A stretch of DNA of 64,000 nucleotides from contig NZ_LT629688.1 of assembly GCF_900101785.1 (NCBI RefSeq), forward strand, positions 2,542,001 through 2,606,000, given 5' to 3'. This DNA comes from Auraticoccus monumenti (GTDB lineage Bacteria; Actinomycetota; Actinomycetes; Propionibacteriales; Propionibacteriaceae). Each line of letters starts with the position of its first letter. Position 1 is the stretch's first letter. Positions 55,309 to 63,581 of the stretch are shown one piece after another. The notes under the pieces are model-generated. The model worked only from the letters and a program-made list of their open reading frames with translations. It had not been told where the DNA came from and made no database searches. Made by a program: the position numbers and the translations under genes.

Positions 55309-56496
55309 TCAGGGCCGTGCGGCCACCGGTGCCGCCCCGGGTGCACCGCAGCGTTCCAGCAACCAGTCCCAGCCGGCCTCGGTGGCGCTGGTGACGGCTC
55401 CGCGGAGCACGGTGTCCTCGAGGAAGGGGGAGAGCAGCAGCTCGACACCGACCGCTCCGTGCGCGGCCAGCGCGTCACGCAGCGCCGTGGTGAGTGCCGG
55501 ACCGCACCGGGCGATGGCCCCGGAGACCGTGACCACCTGCAGGTCCAGGGCGAGACAGGTGGGGGCCACGGCGGCGGCGAGCGCGTCGACGGCCCGGCGC
55601 AGTGCCTGCTGCGCTCCCGGGTCACCGCCCTGGGCCGCCTGCGCGAGCTCCTCGGTGGAGAGGTCGGGGAGCCCGCCGAGCAGAGGGAGCCGGCTGGCGC
55701 GGACGACGTCCTCCAGCTGGCTCACCTCCCCGGTGACGGGGTCGGGCAGCAGCAGGGACCCGAGCTCGCCGGCCGCCCCGGTCCGACCCCGGTACACCTG
55801 CCCCGCCAGCACGACACCGGCCCCCAGACGCTGGCCCCACTGCAGGCCGAGGAAGCTGGCCGGCACGCCGGGCAGGTCCGACATGGCCAGCGCGGCCAGG
55901 CTGGCGTCGTTCTCCACCGTGACGCGACCGACGGTGCAGCGGGCGAGGTCGGAGCTGATCTGGTGCGCGTCCCAGGTGCCCAGGTGGCGGCGCAGGACGA
56001 TGCTGCCGGTGACCGGGTCGATGATGCCGGGGGTGGCCACGGTGCCCGCCACGACACCGGTCGTCTCCAGCCCGCCCTCGGCCAGGCACTCCTCGACCAT
56101 GCTCCCCACCGCGCGGAGGGTCTCGGCGTTCAGGGACTGGGCACGACGAGCCTCGCGCCGCGCCCGCGTCGTGCCGTCCAGACCGGCGAGCTCCACGACC
56201 GTGCGGTGGGCACCCACGTCGATGCCGAAGACCGCGATGGACTCGTGCGCGAGCCCGTACCGGGCTGCGGGCCGGCCGTTCGCGGCGATCGGCTCGTGCC
56301 GGCGCAGCCACCTCCGCTCCTCCAGCCCCGCAACGATCTGGGCGACCGTCGGCCGGGTCAGGCTGGTCGAGGCGGCGAGCTCGGCGATGGAGACCGGCCG
56401 GGTGGCCTCGCGCAGTGCCGACAGCACCTGTCGCGTGTTCAGCTGGCGCAGCCTCGCGGTACCACGGGGTCCGCGCTGCGCCGTCGTCTCACTCAC
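55309..56496 (-). CDS. ROK family transcriptional repressor
   Basis: 395 residues. The winged helix is LNTRQVLSALREATRPVSIAELAASTSLTRPTVAQIVAGLEER. The ROK domain has FGIDVGAHRTVVEL, VATPGIID, ENDASLAALA, GAGVVLAGQV and GRTGAAGELGSLLL. The zinc cysteine motif is absent. The GTG at 56496 is 6 nt behind TACGGT (56508-56503), so it is leaderless. It is divergent from the secreted LamG protein gene, which it probably controls through the dyad at 56517. Confidence 0.9.
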   Translation of the reverse strand: MSETTAQRGPRGTARLRQLNTRQVLSALREATRPVSIAELAASTSLTRPTVAQIVAGLEERRWLRRHEPIAANGRPAARYGLAHESIAVFGIDVGAHRTVVELAGLDGTTRARREARRAQSLNAETLRAVGSMVEECLAEGGLETTGVVAGTVATPGIIDPVTGSIVLRRHLGTWDAHQISSDLARCTVGRVTVENDASLAALAMSDLPGVPASFLGLQWGQRLGAGVVLAGQVYRGRTGAAGELGSLLLPDPVTGEVSQLEDVVRASRLPLLGGLPDLSTEELAQAAQGGDPGAQQALRRAVDALAAAVAPTCLALDLQVVTVSGAIARCGPALTTALRDALAAHGAVGVELLLSPFLEDTVLRGAVTSATEAGWDWLLERCGAPGAAPVAARP

Positions 56497-56516
56497 CGGC
56501 CCACCGTACCGACGCC

Positions 56517-56539
56517 CTTAAGAACAGACCTTGCGTAAG
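56517..56539. promoter_or_regulatory. Probable ROK operator
   Basis: CTTAAG (56517-56522) and CGTAAG (56534-56539) form an inverted repeat with one mismatch around 11 bp. It lies 21-43 bp upstream of the predicted ROK transcription start, in the divergent promoter region. Its A/T-rich ends stand out from the GC-rich surroundings. Confidence 0.5.
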
Positions 56540-56612
56540 TGGTGGACGCGCTGGTAGACATCGATCACCGGCGGCTCACGACGACGTGGCCCCCTGATCC
56601 CCCGAGGTGCTC

Positions 56613-58943
56613 ATGCCACCGAAAGCCCACATCCCCGTTCCCGCAGCCCCCGCGGCGCGACCCGCCCGCCGCCGCACGTCCCGCGTCCTGACCGCCACCG
56701 TGGCGCTGGCCCTCGCGGGTGGCCTGCTGACCCCCGCGACCCCCGCCACCGCCGACGACCTGGAGGAGGCGCGCTCCACCTGGACCCTCGACGGGGACGC
56801 CCGGGACTCCGTGGCCGACCGTCACGGCACCGCGCTGCCCGGTGTCGCCTTCGTCGACGGCAGCGCCCGGTTCACCGGTCGCGACGACTCCGAGATCCAG
56901 CTGCCCCACGACCGCCGCCTGGAGCCCGGGGACGCGAGCTGGCGCCTGGAGCTGCAGGACGTCGTACCCGGCGAGCTCACCCGTTCCCACCAGGCGGTGG
57001 CCACCAGCCGCTCCACCACCAACCAGGGCTGGGCCGTCTACATCATGCCGAACGGGGAGTTCCGCTTCTGGTCCCGCGTGGTCGGGCAGGCCTCCTGGGC
57101 CCAGTTCGGCACCGGTGTCACCGCCCGGCCAGGCGCCTCCTACGACGTCAGTGTCGAGTGGGAGCCGGGCACGGTCAGCATCCGGATCCGCGGCGACGCC
57201 ACCGCCGACCGGGAGGTCCCGATGGCCATGCCGGTGGTCAACGACGGCAGCCCGGTCCGCCTGGGCAACGGAGGCGACCGCGGCACCGAGTTCTTCTACC
57301 GCGGCACCATCGGCGAGGTCACCCTGGCCGCCCGCTCCCGCACCGACCACTGGGGTCTGTGCGAGGCGGCGGCCACCACCACCCGGACGGTCACCCCGCC
57401 CGACCTGGCGGGCCGCTCGATCCCCTCCGACGACGTCACCCGGCTCGCGCTGACGGCTGCCCGCAACGCCAACCGCCACCTGACCACCACCTACTGGGAC
57501 CAGCGCTTCGCCGACGAGGACGCGGAGCGGATCAACCTCGCCCAGCGCCTCGGCAACACCGAGTACGCGCTGCGCGGTCCCGGCATGGTGGCGGTGAGCT
57601 CGGCGATCCTGCTGGCCACCGGGGCCTACGACGCCAGCGACACCGGCGTCCCCGAGGCCGAGGCGCGCGAGCGCGTCGTGCGGCTGGTCAGCTCCGCGGC
57701 CGCGGAGCACCGCGCCAACGACCCCGGTGGCTGGGGGACCGAGGCGAGGCTGTGGCAGTCCTCGCTCTGGGCCTACTACAACGGCTTCGCCGCCTGGTTG
57801 CTCTGGGACGACCTCAGCCCCGGCCAGCAGGCCTGCGTCACCAACATGGTGGCGATGGAGGCCGACGCCATGCCCGCTCCGGAGTACTACCGCGACGCCG
57901 CCGGCAGCATCATCCGCCCGGGCAACACCCAGGCCGAGGAGAACGCCTGGCGCAGCTCGCTGTCGGCCCTGGCGGCCACGATGATGCCGGAGGCCCCGGA
58001 GAGCGCCGGCTGGCAGGGTGAGGCCCTCGAGCTCTCCCTGGCCGCCTGGGCGACCCCTGCGGACGTCTCGGCCGGCGACGTGGTCAACGGCCGTCAGCTC
58101 GACGAGCTGCTCGACGGCTCCAACGTCGAGCCCGACGGCACGGTCGAGAACCACAACCTGATGCACCCGATCTACATGCTGGCCTTCGACCAGAACGTCA
58201 ACAACGCCCTGGCCCAGCAGCTGACCGGCCAGCTCCCGGCGCGGGCCTACCTGCGCAACGTCGACCTCACCTACGAGGCGCTGGTCGACCTGGAGTTCCC
58301 GTCCCCGCCGTGGCGCGCCCCGGGAGGCACCATCTACGAGCCGGGCGGCCCGGGCATCTACTACCCCGACGGCAACGACTGGGGCACCACCTTCCCGCTG
58401 TACTTCGCCCAGGCCGACGTGATCGCCCACAGCTACGGTCTCGGCGCGGACCTCTCCGCCCCGCCCGAGGACTGGGCGGTGCGTCACCTGCAGGCCGCCA
58501 TCGACCTGCAGGACCGCTTCCCCGACGGCCGCACCTACCTGAACGACACCGAGAGCAACTACCGGCTCAGGGAGGAGCGGACCGCGCAGATCGCCGCCCA
58601 CACCTTCCTGACCCGGTTCCTCAACCCCTCCACCGAGCAGTGCCTGACCGACCGGCCCTACACGACCGGTACCAGGGACCCGCTGCAGGGTGAGATGGAG
58701 CTCGCCTGGCAGGCCCTGGAGAGCCCTGAGGGCCAGGCCCTCCCCGCGACGCAGCGCGCCGAGATCCGGGCGGCCCTGGAGCGGATCGGCGAGGCGGACA
58801 ACCGTGGTCGGGAGCGGGCCGGCGTCCGGCTGCTGCAGCGCCTGGTCGAACGCGACACCAGCGGCTCGGCGGTCATCGAGCAGATCGCGGCGGCCGCCGA
58901 CTCCGCGGCCACCTGCGTGGTCGGTCTCCCCGGCAGCCGCTGA
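56613..58943 (+). CDS. Secreted LamG-domain protein, possible polysaccharide-active enzyme
   Basis: 776 residues. A basic start and signal peptide (RVLTATVALALAGGLLTPATPATA) are followed by a LamG-like jelly roll (about 45-245: WTLDGDARDSV ... GRDDSEIQL ... FFYRGTIGEVTLAARS). A helical domain of ~500 residues then runs with many Trp/Tyr (WQSSLWAYYNGFAAWLLW, ENHNLMHPIYMLAFDQN, IYEPGGPGIYYPDGNDWG). The long alpha-helical region recalls alpha/alpha-toroid polysaccharide lyases or hydrolases but I cannot name the family. The ATG at 56613 has GAGG 7 nt upstream. A divergent ROK regulator suggests a carbohydrate substrate. Confidence 0.8.
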   Translation: MPPKAHIPVPAAPAARPARRRTSRVLTATVALALAGGLLTPATPATADDLEEARSTWTLDGDARDSVADRHGTALPGVAFVDGSARFTGRDDSEIQLPHDRRLEPGDASWRLELQDVVPGELTRSHQAVATSRSTTNQGWAVYIMPNGEFRFWSRVVGQASWAQFGTGVTARPGASYDVSVEWEPGTVSIRIRGDATADREVPMAMPVVNDGSPVRLGNGGDRGTEFFYRGTIGEVTLAARSRTDHWGLCEAAATTTRTVTPPDLAGRSIPSDDVTRLALTAARNANRHLTTTYWDQRFADEDAERINLAQRLGNTEYALRGPGMVAVSSAILLATGAYDASDTGVPEAEARERVVRLVSSAAAEHRANDPGGWGTEARLWQSSLWAYYNGFAAWLLWDDLSPGQQACVTNMVAMEADAMPAPEYYRDAAGSIIRPGNTQAEENAWRSSLSALAATMMPEAPESAGWQGEALELSLAAWATPADVSAGDVVNGRQLDELLDGSNVEPDGTVENHNLMHPIYMLAFDQNVNNALAQQLTGQLPARAYLRNVDLTYEALVDLEFPSPPWRAPGGTIYEPGGPGIYYPDGNDWGTTFPLYFAQADVIAHSYGLGADLSAPPEDWAVRHLQAAIDLQDRFPDGRTYLNDTESNYRLREERTAQIAAHTFLTRFLNPSTEQCLTDRPYTTGTRDPLQGEMELAWQALESPEGQALPATQRAEIRAALERIGEADNRGRERAGVRLLQRLVERDTSGSAVIEQIAAAADSAATCVVGLPGSR

Positions 58944-59325
58944 GCGCGTCCGCCCGCCCACGGTGCGACCGTCCTCCGACCGGCGGTCGCACCGTGGTCG
59001 GCGGCCGTCGCAGCCGCCCTGCGACACCGCCCGCCGTCCCTGGTGGTCGACCTGGACCTGCTCGGACCGGACGCCAGCCGCCCGGTCCCCTCAGGTCGGG
59101 CTGGTGCTCTCCCCGCACGCTGGCCTGAGCGCCGGTCCGGCGGTGATGGCGCTGGGGCGGCACCGTCGACGGTGGCTGGTGGTCACCGCCGTGACGTTCC
59201 TGGTGGTGGCGCTGCTGTCGAGCGCGGCCACCTGGTTGCCCCTGGTCGGCTCCGCCGGGTAGCGCGCGGCCGCCGGGCCCTGCCCTGGTCGAGAAGTGTC
59301 GGTGGACCTTGGTTGGATGGTCGTC
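58944..59325. other. Intergenic stretch with terminator
   Basis: Holds the terminator at 58958-58997 and otherwise no clear gene. A 38-codon frame at 59146-59262 (MALGRHRRRWLVVTAVTFLVVALL...) would encode a one-helix membrane peptide but lacks a convincing ribosome site. Near the end TTGGAT lies 7 nt before the aminopeptidase ATG. Confidence 0.5.
58958..58997 (+). terminator. Terminator of the LamG protein gene
   Basis: CCACGGTGCGACCG (58958-58971) pairs perfectly with CGGTCGCACCGTGG (58984-58997), starting 14 bp after the stop codon. Stem 14 bp, loop 12 nt. Confidence 0.88.
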
Positions 59326-60642
59326 ATGTCCGTCACCGACCCGCTCCCGCTCCGATCCTCCGACGAGCCGCCGGCCGCGCGGCTGCACGCCGACGACTTC
59401 ATCGAGCTCGTGGCCGCCTCCCCGTCGTCGTACCACGCGGCCGAGGAGGGCGCCCGCCGGCTGGCGGAGGCCGGCTTCACCCAGCAGGACGAGGCCGAGG
59501 AGTGGGACGCCTCGGCCGGCGGGCACTACCTGGTCCGCGACGGCGCGCTGATGGCCTGGTGGGTGCCCGAGGGTGCCGGCCCGCGCAGCCGCTTCCGCGT
59601 GGTGGGCTCCCACACCGACTCCCCGACCTTCAAGCTCAAGCCCGACCCGCTGCTCAACCAGCAGGGCTACAGCCAGGTGGGTGTCGAGGTCTACGGCGGT
59701 CCGCTGCTCAACTCCTGGCTCGACCGCGAGCTCGGCGTGGCCGGACGCGTGGTCACCGCCGACGGCAGTGTCCACACCGTGCGCACCGGCCCCGTGATGC
59801 GGATCCCGCAGCTGGCCATCCACCTCGACCGCGGGGTCAACGACGGCCTGAAGCTGGACAAGCAGCAGCACACCGCGCCGCTGGTCGACCTCGTCGGAGG
59901 CACCTCGGTGCTCAACCTGGTGGCCGACGCCGCCGAGGTGCGCCCCCGCGACGTGGCCGGGCACGACCTCGTCGCCTACCCCACCGAGCGCGGCGGGTAC
60001 TTCGGCGACTTCGGCCACTTCCTGGCCTGCTCCCGGATGGACAACCTGACGAGCGTGCACGCCTCGCTGACCGCGCTGATCGAGCTGGCGGGCTCCGGGA
60101 GCGCCTCCACCGACGTCGCGGTGCTGGCCGCCTTCGACCACGAGGAGGTCGGTTCCGGCTCCCGCAGCGGGGCAGCCGGACCCGTGCTCGAGGACGTCCT
60201 GCACCGCACGGCCCTGGCGCTGGGGGCCTCCGCTGACCAGGTGCGGGCCATGGTCAGCGGGTCGAGCTGCGTCTCCGCCGACGCCGGGCACGCCGTCCAC
60301 CCCAGCTACGGGGGTCACCACGACCCGGTCAACCGGCCCATCCTCGGCGGCGGACCGCTGCTGAAGATCAACGCCAACCAGCGCTACTCCACCGACGCCG
60401 TCGGCTCGGCGCTGTGGCGTCGGGCCTGCGCCGAGGGCGGGGTGCGGACCCAGCCCTTCGTCTCCAACAACGCCATCCCCTGCGGCTCCACCATCGGCCC
60501 GCTGACCGCCACCCGGCTGGGCATGCTGGTGGTCGACGTCGGCACGCCGCTGCTGTCGATGCACTCCGCCCGCGAGATGTGCGCCACCGACGACCTCCGC
60601 GACCTCGCGCTGGCGCTGGGCGGGTACTGGCGGATGGCCTGA
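59326..60642 (+). CDS. M18 family aminopeptidase
   Basis: 438 residues. Co-catalytic zinc site motifs are readable as the His/Asp of SHTDSPTFKLKP, DHEEVGSGSRSGA and the C-terminal HPSYGGHHDPVNRP; IPQLAIHLDRGVN fits the family. It removes N-terminal acidic or neutral residues from peptides in the cytoplasm. ATG 59326 gives MSVTDPLPL; the frame extends ten codons further without support. Confidence 0.95.
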   Translation: MSVTDPLPLRSSDEPPAARLHADDFIELVAASPSSYHAAEEGARRLAEAGFTQQDEAEEWDASAGGHYLVRDGALMAWWVPEGAGPRSRFRVVGSHTDSPTFKLKPDPLLNQQGYSQVGVEVYGGPLLNSWLDRELGVAGRVVTADGSVHTVRTGPVMRIPQLAIHLDRGVNDGLKLDKQQHTAPLVDLVGGTSVLNLVADAAEVRPRDVAGHDLVAYPTERGGYFGDFGHFLACSRMDNLTSVHASLTALIELAGSGSASTDVAVLAAFDHEEVGSGSRSGAAGPVLEDVLHRTALALGASADQVRAMVSGSSCVSADAGHAVHPSYGGHHDPVNRPILGGGPLLKINANQRYSTDAVGSALWRRACAEGGVRTQPFVSNNAIPCGSTIGPLTATRLGMLVVDVGTPLLSMHSAREMCATDDLRDLALALGGYWRMA

Positions 60643-60710
60643 CGCCGCCCGCCGGCGTCCGCGAGACGGGGGCTGCCCGGGGGACCCTCCGACGTCCTAG
60701 GGTCACGCTC

Positions 60711-61181
60711 ATGAGCACCGACCCGACCGCCTCCGGCCCGACGTCCACCCCCGGCGGGACCGTGAGCGCGGGTCGTCCCCGGGCCGCGGCCCCCGGGCCC
60801 AGGCGTGCGCTGCTCGCCCTCCTGGTCGCCGTGGCCGTCGCCCTCCTCGTCTGGGCGGTGGCGGCCCTGCTGCTCGACGTGCCCCTCGAGGTGGCGCAGG
60901 GCGGTCAGCCGATGACCATCGGCGCCGTGCCGGTGATCATCGCCACCCTGGTGGCCGGACTGTTCGGGTGGGGCGTCTCCGCCCTCCTCAGCCGGGTCGC
61001 CGGCCACCGCGCCCCGCTGGTGTGGGTGGTGCTGGCCGTGCTGGGCACCGTCCTGTCCCTCGTCGGCCCGCTGACCAGCGGGGGAGAGACCTCCACCGTC
61101 ACCGTGCTGGTCCTGCTCCACCTCGTCGTCGCGGCGGTGCTGATCCCCGGGCTGCGCCCCGGCTCCGGCAGCCGGGCCTGA
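60711..61181 (+). CDS. DUF6069-like four-helix membrane protein
   Basis: 156 residues: a disordered Pro/Thr-rich start, then four helices (ALLALLVAVAVALLVWAVAALLL, IIATLVAGLFGWGVSALL, VWVVLAVLGTVLSLVGPL, VTVLVLLHLVVAAVLIPGL). The pattern fits DUF6069. The ATG is 7 nt behind TAGGGT (60698-60703), leaderless. Function unknown. Confidence 0.78.
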   Translation: MSTDPTASGPTSTPGGTVSAGRPRAAAPGPRRALLALLVAVAVALLVWAVAALLLDVPLEVAQGGQPMTIGAVPVIIATLVAGLFGWGVSALLSRVAGHRAPLVWVVLAVLGTVLSLVGPLTSGGETSTVTVLVLLHLVVAAVLIPGLRPGSGSRA

Positions 61182-61212
61182 GGGACTCCGGCAGCAGCGG
61201 CCCGGAGGAACC

Positions 61213-61695
61213 GTGGCACGGACCGTCGAACGCGACCGGCTGGGCGCCTGGCTGCTCAAGGCCAACCCGGCCGTGTGGGACCTGCGCGCCTTCCTCAACA
61301 CGGGGGAGCGGCGGCTGACCTCCTGGGCGGTCCGACCCGGGTACCGCAGTGCGCTGATGCGCCCGGGGGACAAGGTGCTGTTCTGGGTCTCCGGGGACGG
61401 CCGCGACGGGTTGGTGCGCGGGCTCTGGGGCCTGGGCCGGCTGACCGCACCCGTCGTCCCCTGGGCCGAGGACGAGCACGGCTACTGGCACGAGGCCGCC
61501 GGTCGTGCGGGGGTCCGGGCCCGCGTCGAGCTCGACGTCGCGCTGCTCGACGAGCCGGTCGAGCACACCGAGCTGCGGATGGTCGGGGTGGACGACCTCG
61601 AGGTGCAGCGGCAGCCCTTCGCGGCCAACCCCTCCTGGGTGTCCCGGGAGCAGCTGGACCGGCTGTCGCCCCTGCTCCCGCCCTGGCCCAGCTGA
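61213..61695 (+). CDS. EVE domain-containing protein
   Basis: 160 residues of the PUA-like EVE fold. It opens with AWLLKANPAVWDLRAF, followed by SWAVRPGYRSALMRPGDKVLFWVSG, the strand-loop that lines the modified-base pocket in this superfamily, and a C-terminal FAANPSWVSREQLDRL. EVE domains read modified bases in DNA or RNA. It stands alone next to DUF6069, with no restriction gene nearby. GTG 61213 is chosen. Confidence 0.75.
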   Translation: MARTVERDRLGAWLLKANPAVWDLRAFLNTGERRLTSWAVRPGYRSALMRPGDKVLFWVSGDGRDGLVRGLWGLGRLTAPVVPWAEDEHGYWHEAAGRAGVRARVELDVALLDEPVEHTELRMVGVDDLEVQRQPFAANPSWVSREQLDRLSPLLPPWPS

Positions 61696-61829
61696 CCCGC
61701 GGCCTCGGCGGCGTCACTCGTGCACGGTCATCGGTGCCGGACCGACGCCGCTGTCGACGCCTGACCCGCCGCGGGCGGGTCCGAGCACGTCCGCGCCGGC
61801 TGGGACGTCGGCGAGGGCCGACTTGCCCT

Positions 61830-61858
61830 TGACGTCGGCGTCAGGTCCTAGCCTGACG
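61830..61858 (+). promoter_or_regulatory. Overlapping inverted repeats before the oxidoreductase gene
   Basis: TGACG-N4-CGTCA (61830-61843) shares its right arm with CGTCAGG-N6-CCTGACG (61839-61858), a perfect 7-bp dyad. A TAGCCT hexamer (61849-61854) lies inside the second dyad and may be the -10. The sites could bind a MarR/HxlR/TetR-like repressor not encoded here. Confidence 0.5.
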
Positions 61859-61907
61859 AGCACCGGATGCACCAGGTCATCCCGAGCACGAAGGCAGGAC
61901 GGACACC

Positions 61908-62813
61908 ATGCGCGCAGCACGCTTCCACCAGTACGGCGGAGCCGAGGAGCTGGTCATCGAGGAGGCGCCCGACCCGCACCCCGGTACCGGTGAGATCCGC
62001 GTCCGCGTCACCGCGGCCAGCGTGAACCCCATCGACTGGAAGCTCCGCGCCGGTGACCTGCAGCAGGTGCTCCCGGTGCCGCTGCCCGCCATCCCGGGAC
62101 GCGACGTCGCCGGCGTGGTCGACGAGATCGGCGAGGGCGTGACGGGGGTGGGCACCGGGGACCGCGTCTTCGGGCTGACCGGTGTCACCGGTGCCACCGC
62201 CGAGCTGGTCGTGCTCTCGGCCTGGGCGCTGGTCCCGGCCACGTGGAGCGACGAGCAGGGGGCGGCGGCGGCCCTGGCCTCGGTGACCGCGATGCGTGGG
62301 CTGGCCGCGCTCGGCCCGCTGGCCGGTCGGACGCTCCTGGTCGAGGGGGCCTCCGGGGGCGTGGGCAGCGCCGCGGTCGAGATCGCCGTCGCCCACGGTG
62401 CCAGAGTGATCGGTACGGCCAGCGAGCGCAACCACGGGTTCCTCAGCGACCTGGGCGCGGTCCCCACCACCTACGGTGCCGGTCTGGCCGAGCGGGTCAG
62501 CGCCCTCGCCCCGCAGGGGGTCGACGTCGTGCTGGACACCGCCTCCTCCGGCTCGCTGGACGACCTCGTCGCGCTCGTGGGCGACCCGCAGCGGGTGGCC
62601 ACGGTGGCCGACCACGCGCGCGGGCAGCGGCTGGGCACGCACGTGGTCAACGCCGAGAACGACTCGTCCCTCCTCGAGGCCGCCGCCGAGCTGGGCCGTC
62701 AGGGCCGCTACACCCCCCGGATCGAGCACACCTTCCCGCTGGTGGGGATCGCCGACGCCCACGCCCACGCCGAGCGCGGCCGGACCCGGGGGAAGATCGT
62801 GGTCACCCTCTGA
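61908..62813 (+). CDS. NADP-dependent quinone oxidoreductase-like protein
   Basis: 301 residues of the MDR superfamily. The start MRAARFHQYGGAEELVIEEAPDP and VNPIDWKLRAGD are typical. The fold continues with PGRDVAGVVDEIGEGV and the cofactor-binding LVEGASGGVGSAAVEIAVAHGARV. Catalytic zinc cysteines are absent, so it is a quinone/enone reductase type. The 45-nt leader follows an operator-like dyad. Confidence 0.93.
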   Translation: MRAARFHQYGGAEELVIEEAPDPHPGTGEIRVRVTAASVNPIDWKLRAGDLQQVLPVPLPAIPGRDVAGVVDEIGEGVTGVGTGDRVFGLTGVTGATAELVVLSAWALVPATWSDEQGAAAALASVTAMRGLAALGPLAGRTLLVEGASGGVGSAAVEIAVAHGARVIGTASERNHGFLSDLGAVPTTYGAGLAERVSALAPQGVDVVLDTASSGSLDDLVALVGDPQRVATVADHARGQRLGTHVVNAENDSSLLEAAAELGRQGRYTPRIEHTFPLVGIADAHAHAERGRTRGKIVVTL

Positions 62814-62846
62814 GCCGGCAGGTCTCGGGGCCGGTGCGCGGACCGG

Positions 62847-63518
62847 TCAGGAGTCCGGCCCACCGACCGGGTCGAGGCCGTCCACCACGGTCTCGGCCCG
62901 GCCGCGCCGGCACAGGTAGTCGTGCCAGACCAGCCGGGCGGCCGTCGAGCGGTGCGGGGCCCACGGCTGCCCGGCGGCCACCAGCTCCTCACCGACCAGC
63001 GCCGAGCCGGTGCCCAGGACGTCCCCGCAGCCCACCTGCAGCGCCCGGTCACCGACCGGCCACTCGTCGGGGAAGCCGCGGCAGGCCAGCAGCCACACGT
63101 CCGCCGTCCACGGCCCGATGCCGCGCAGGGCCAGCAGCGCCGCCCGGCACTCCTGCCGCGGACCGCGGGTGATCGCGTCGAAGGGGACCGACCCGTCCAG
63201 CACGCCCGCGGCCAGACCCGCCAGGTAGCCCGCCTTCTGCCGGGTGCAGCCCACCGCGCGGAGGTCGTCAAGGCTCAGCGCCGCCGTGCTCTCCACGGTC
63301 ACCACACCCCCGGCCCGGGCCCGCAGACGGTCGAAGGTGGCCTTGCCCGAGGCCAGCGACACCTGCTGCTCCAGCACCAGCAGCACCAGGGTGGCGAAGC
63401 TGGGCGGCCGGTGCCAGAAACCGGGGCGTCCCCACCGCGACAGCACGGCCGCCAGCCGGGGATCGGCCTCGGCCAGCTGGTCGGTGGCCAGGGCGAACCC
63501 CTCGGCGTCGAGCTCCAC
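62847..63518 (-). CDS. DNA-3-methyladenine glycosylase (AlkA-like, HhH-GPD)
   Basis: 223 residues. Helix-hairpin-helix LRGIGPWTADVWLL near residue 115 precedes the catalytic aspartate in WPVGDRALQVG near residue 140. The N-terminal LVLLVLEQQVSLASGKATFDRL is the family start region. It excises alkylated bases in base-excision repair. The GTG at 63518 has GAGAGGA 5 nt upstream; longer frames run into ychF. Confidence 0.92.
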   Translation of the reverse strand: MELDAEGFALATDQLAEADPRLAAVLSRWGRPGFWHRPPSFATLVLLVLEQQVSLASGKATFDRLRARAGGVVTVESTAALSLDDLRAVGCTRQKAGYLAGLAAGVLDGSVPFDAITRGPRQECRAALLALRGIGPWTADVWLLACRGFPDEWPVGDRALQVGCGDVLGTGSALVGEELVAAGQPWAPHRSTAARLVWHDYLCRRGRAETVVDGLDPVGGPDS

Positions 63519-63581
63519 GGACGTCCTCTCCCCGGTGTGTGAGGAGGCCCAGCCTGCCAGCGGCCGGTACAGTTCGCCCAC

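Noticed and set aside
55309-56496. Glucokinase annotation for the ROK protein
   Set aside because: It has an N-terminal winged helix and lacks the ROK zinc cysteine cluster, so a regulator is the better reading.
53416-56538. 1040-codon plus-strand open frame
   Set aside because: It runs antisense through rmuC and the ROK gene, both with clear motifs; low-complexity Gly/Leu/Gln composition is typical of GC-rich shadow frames.
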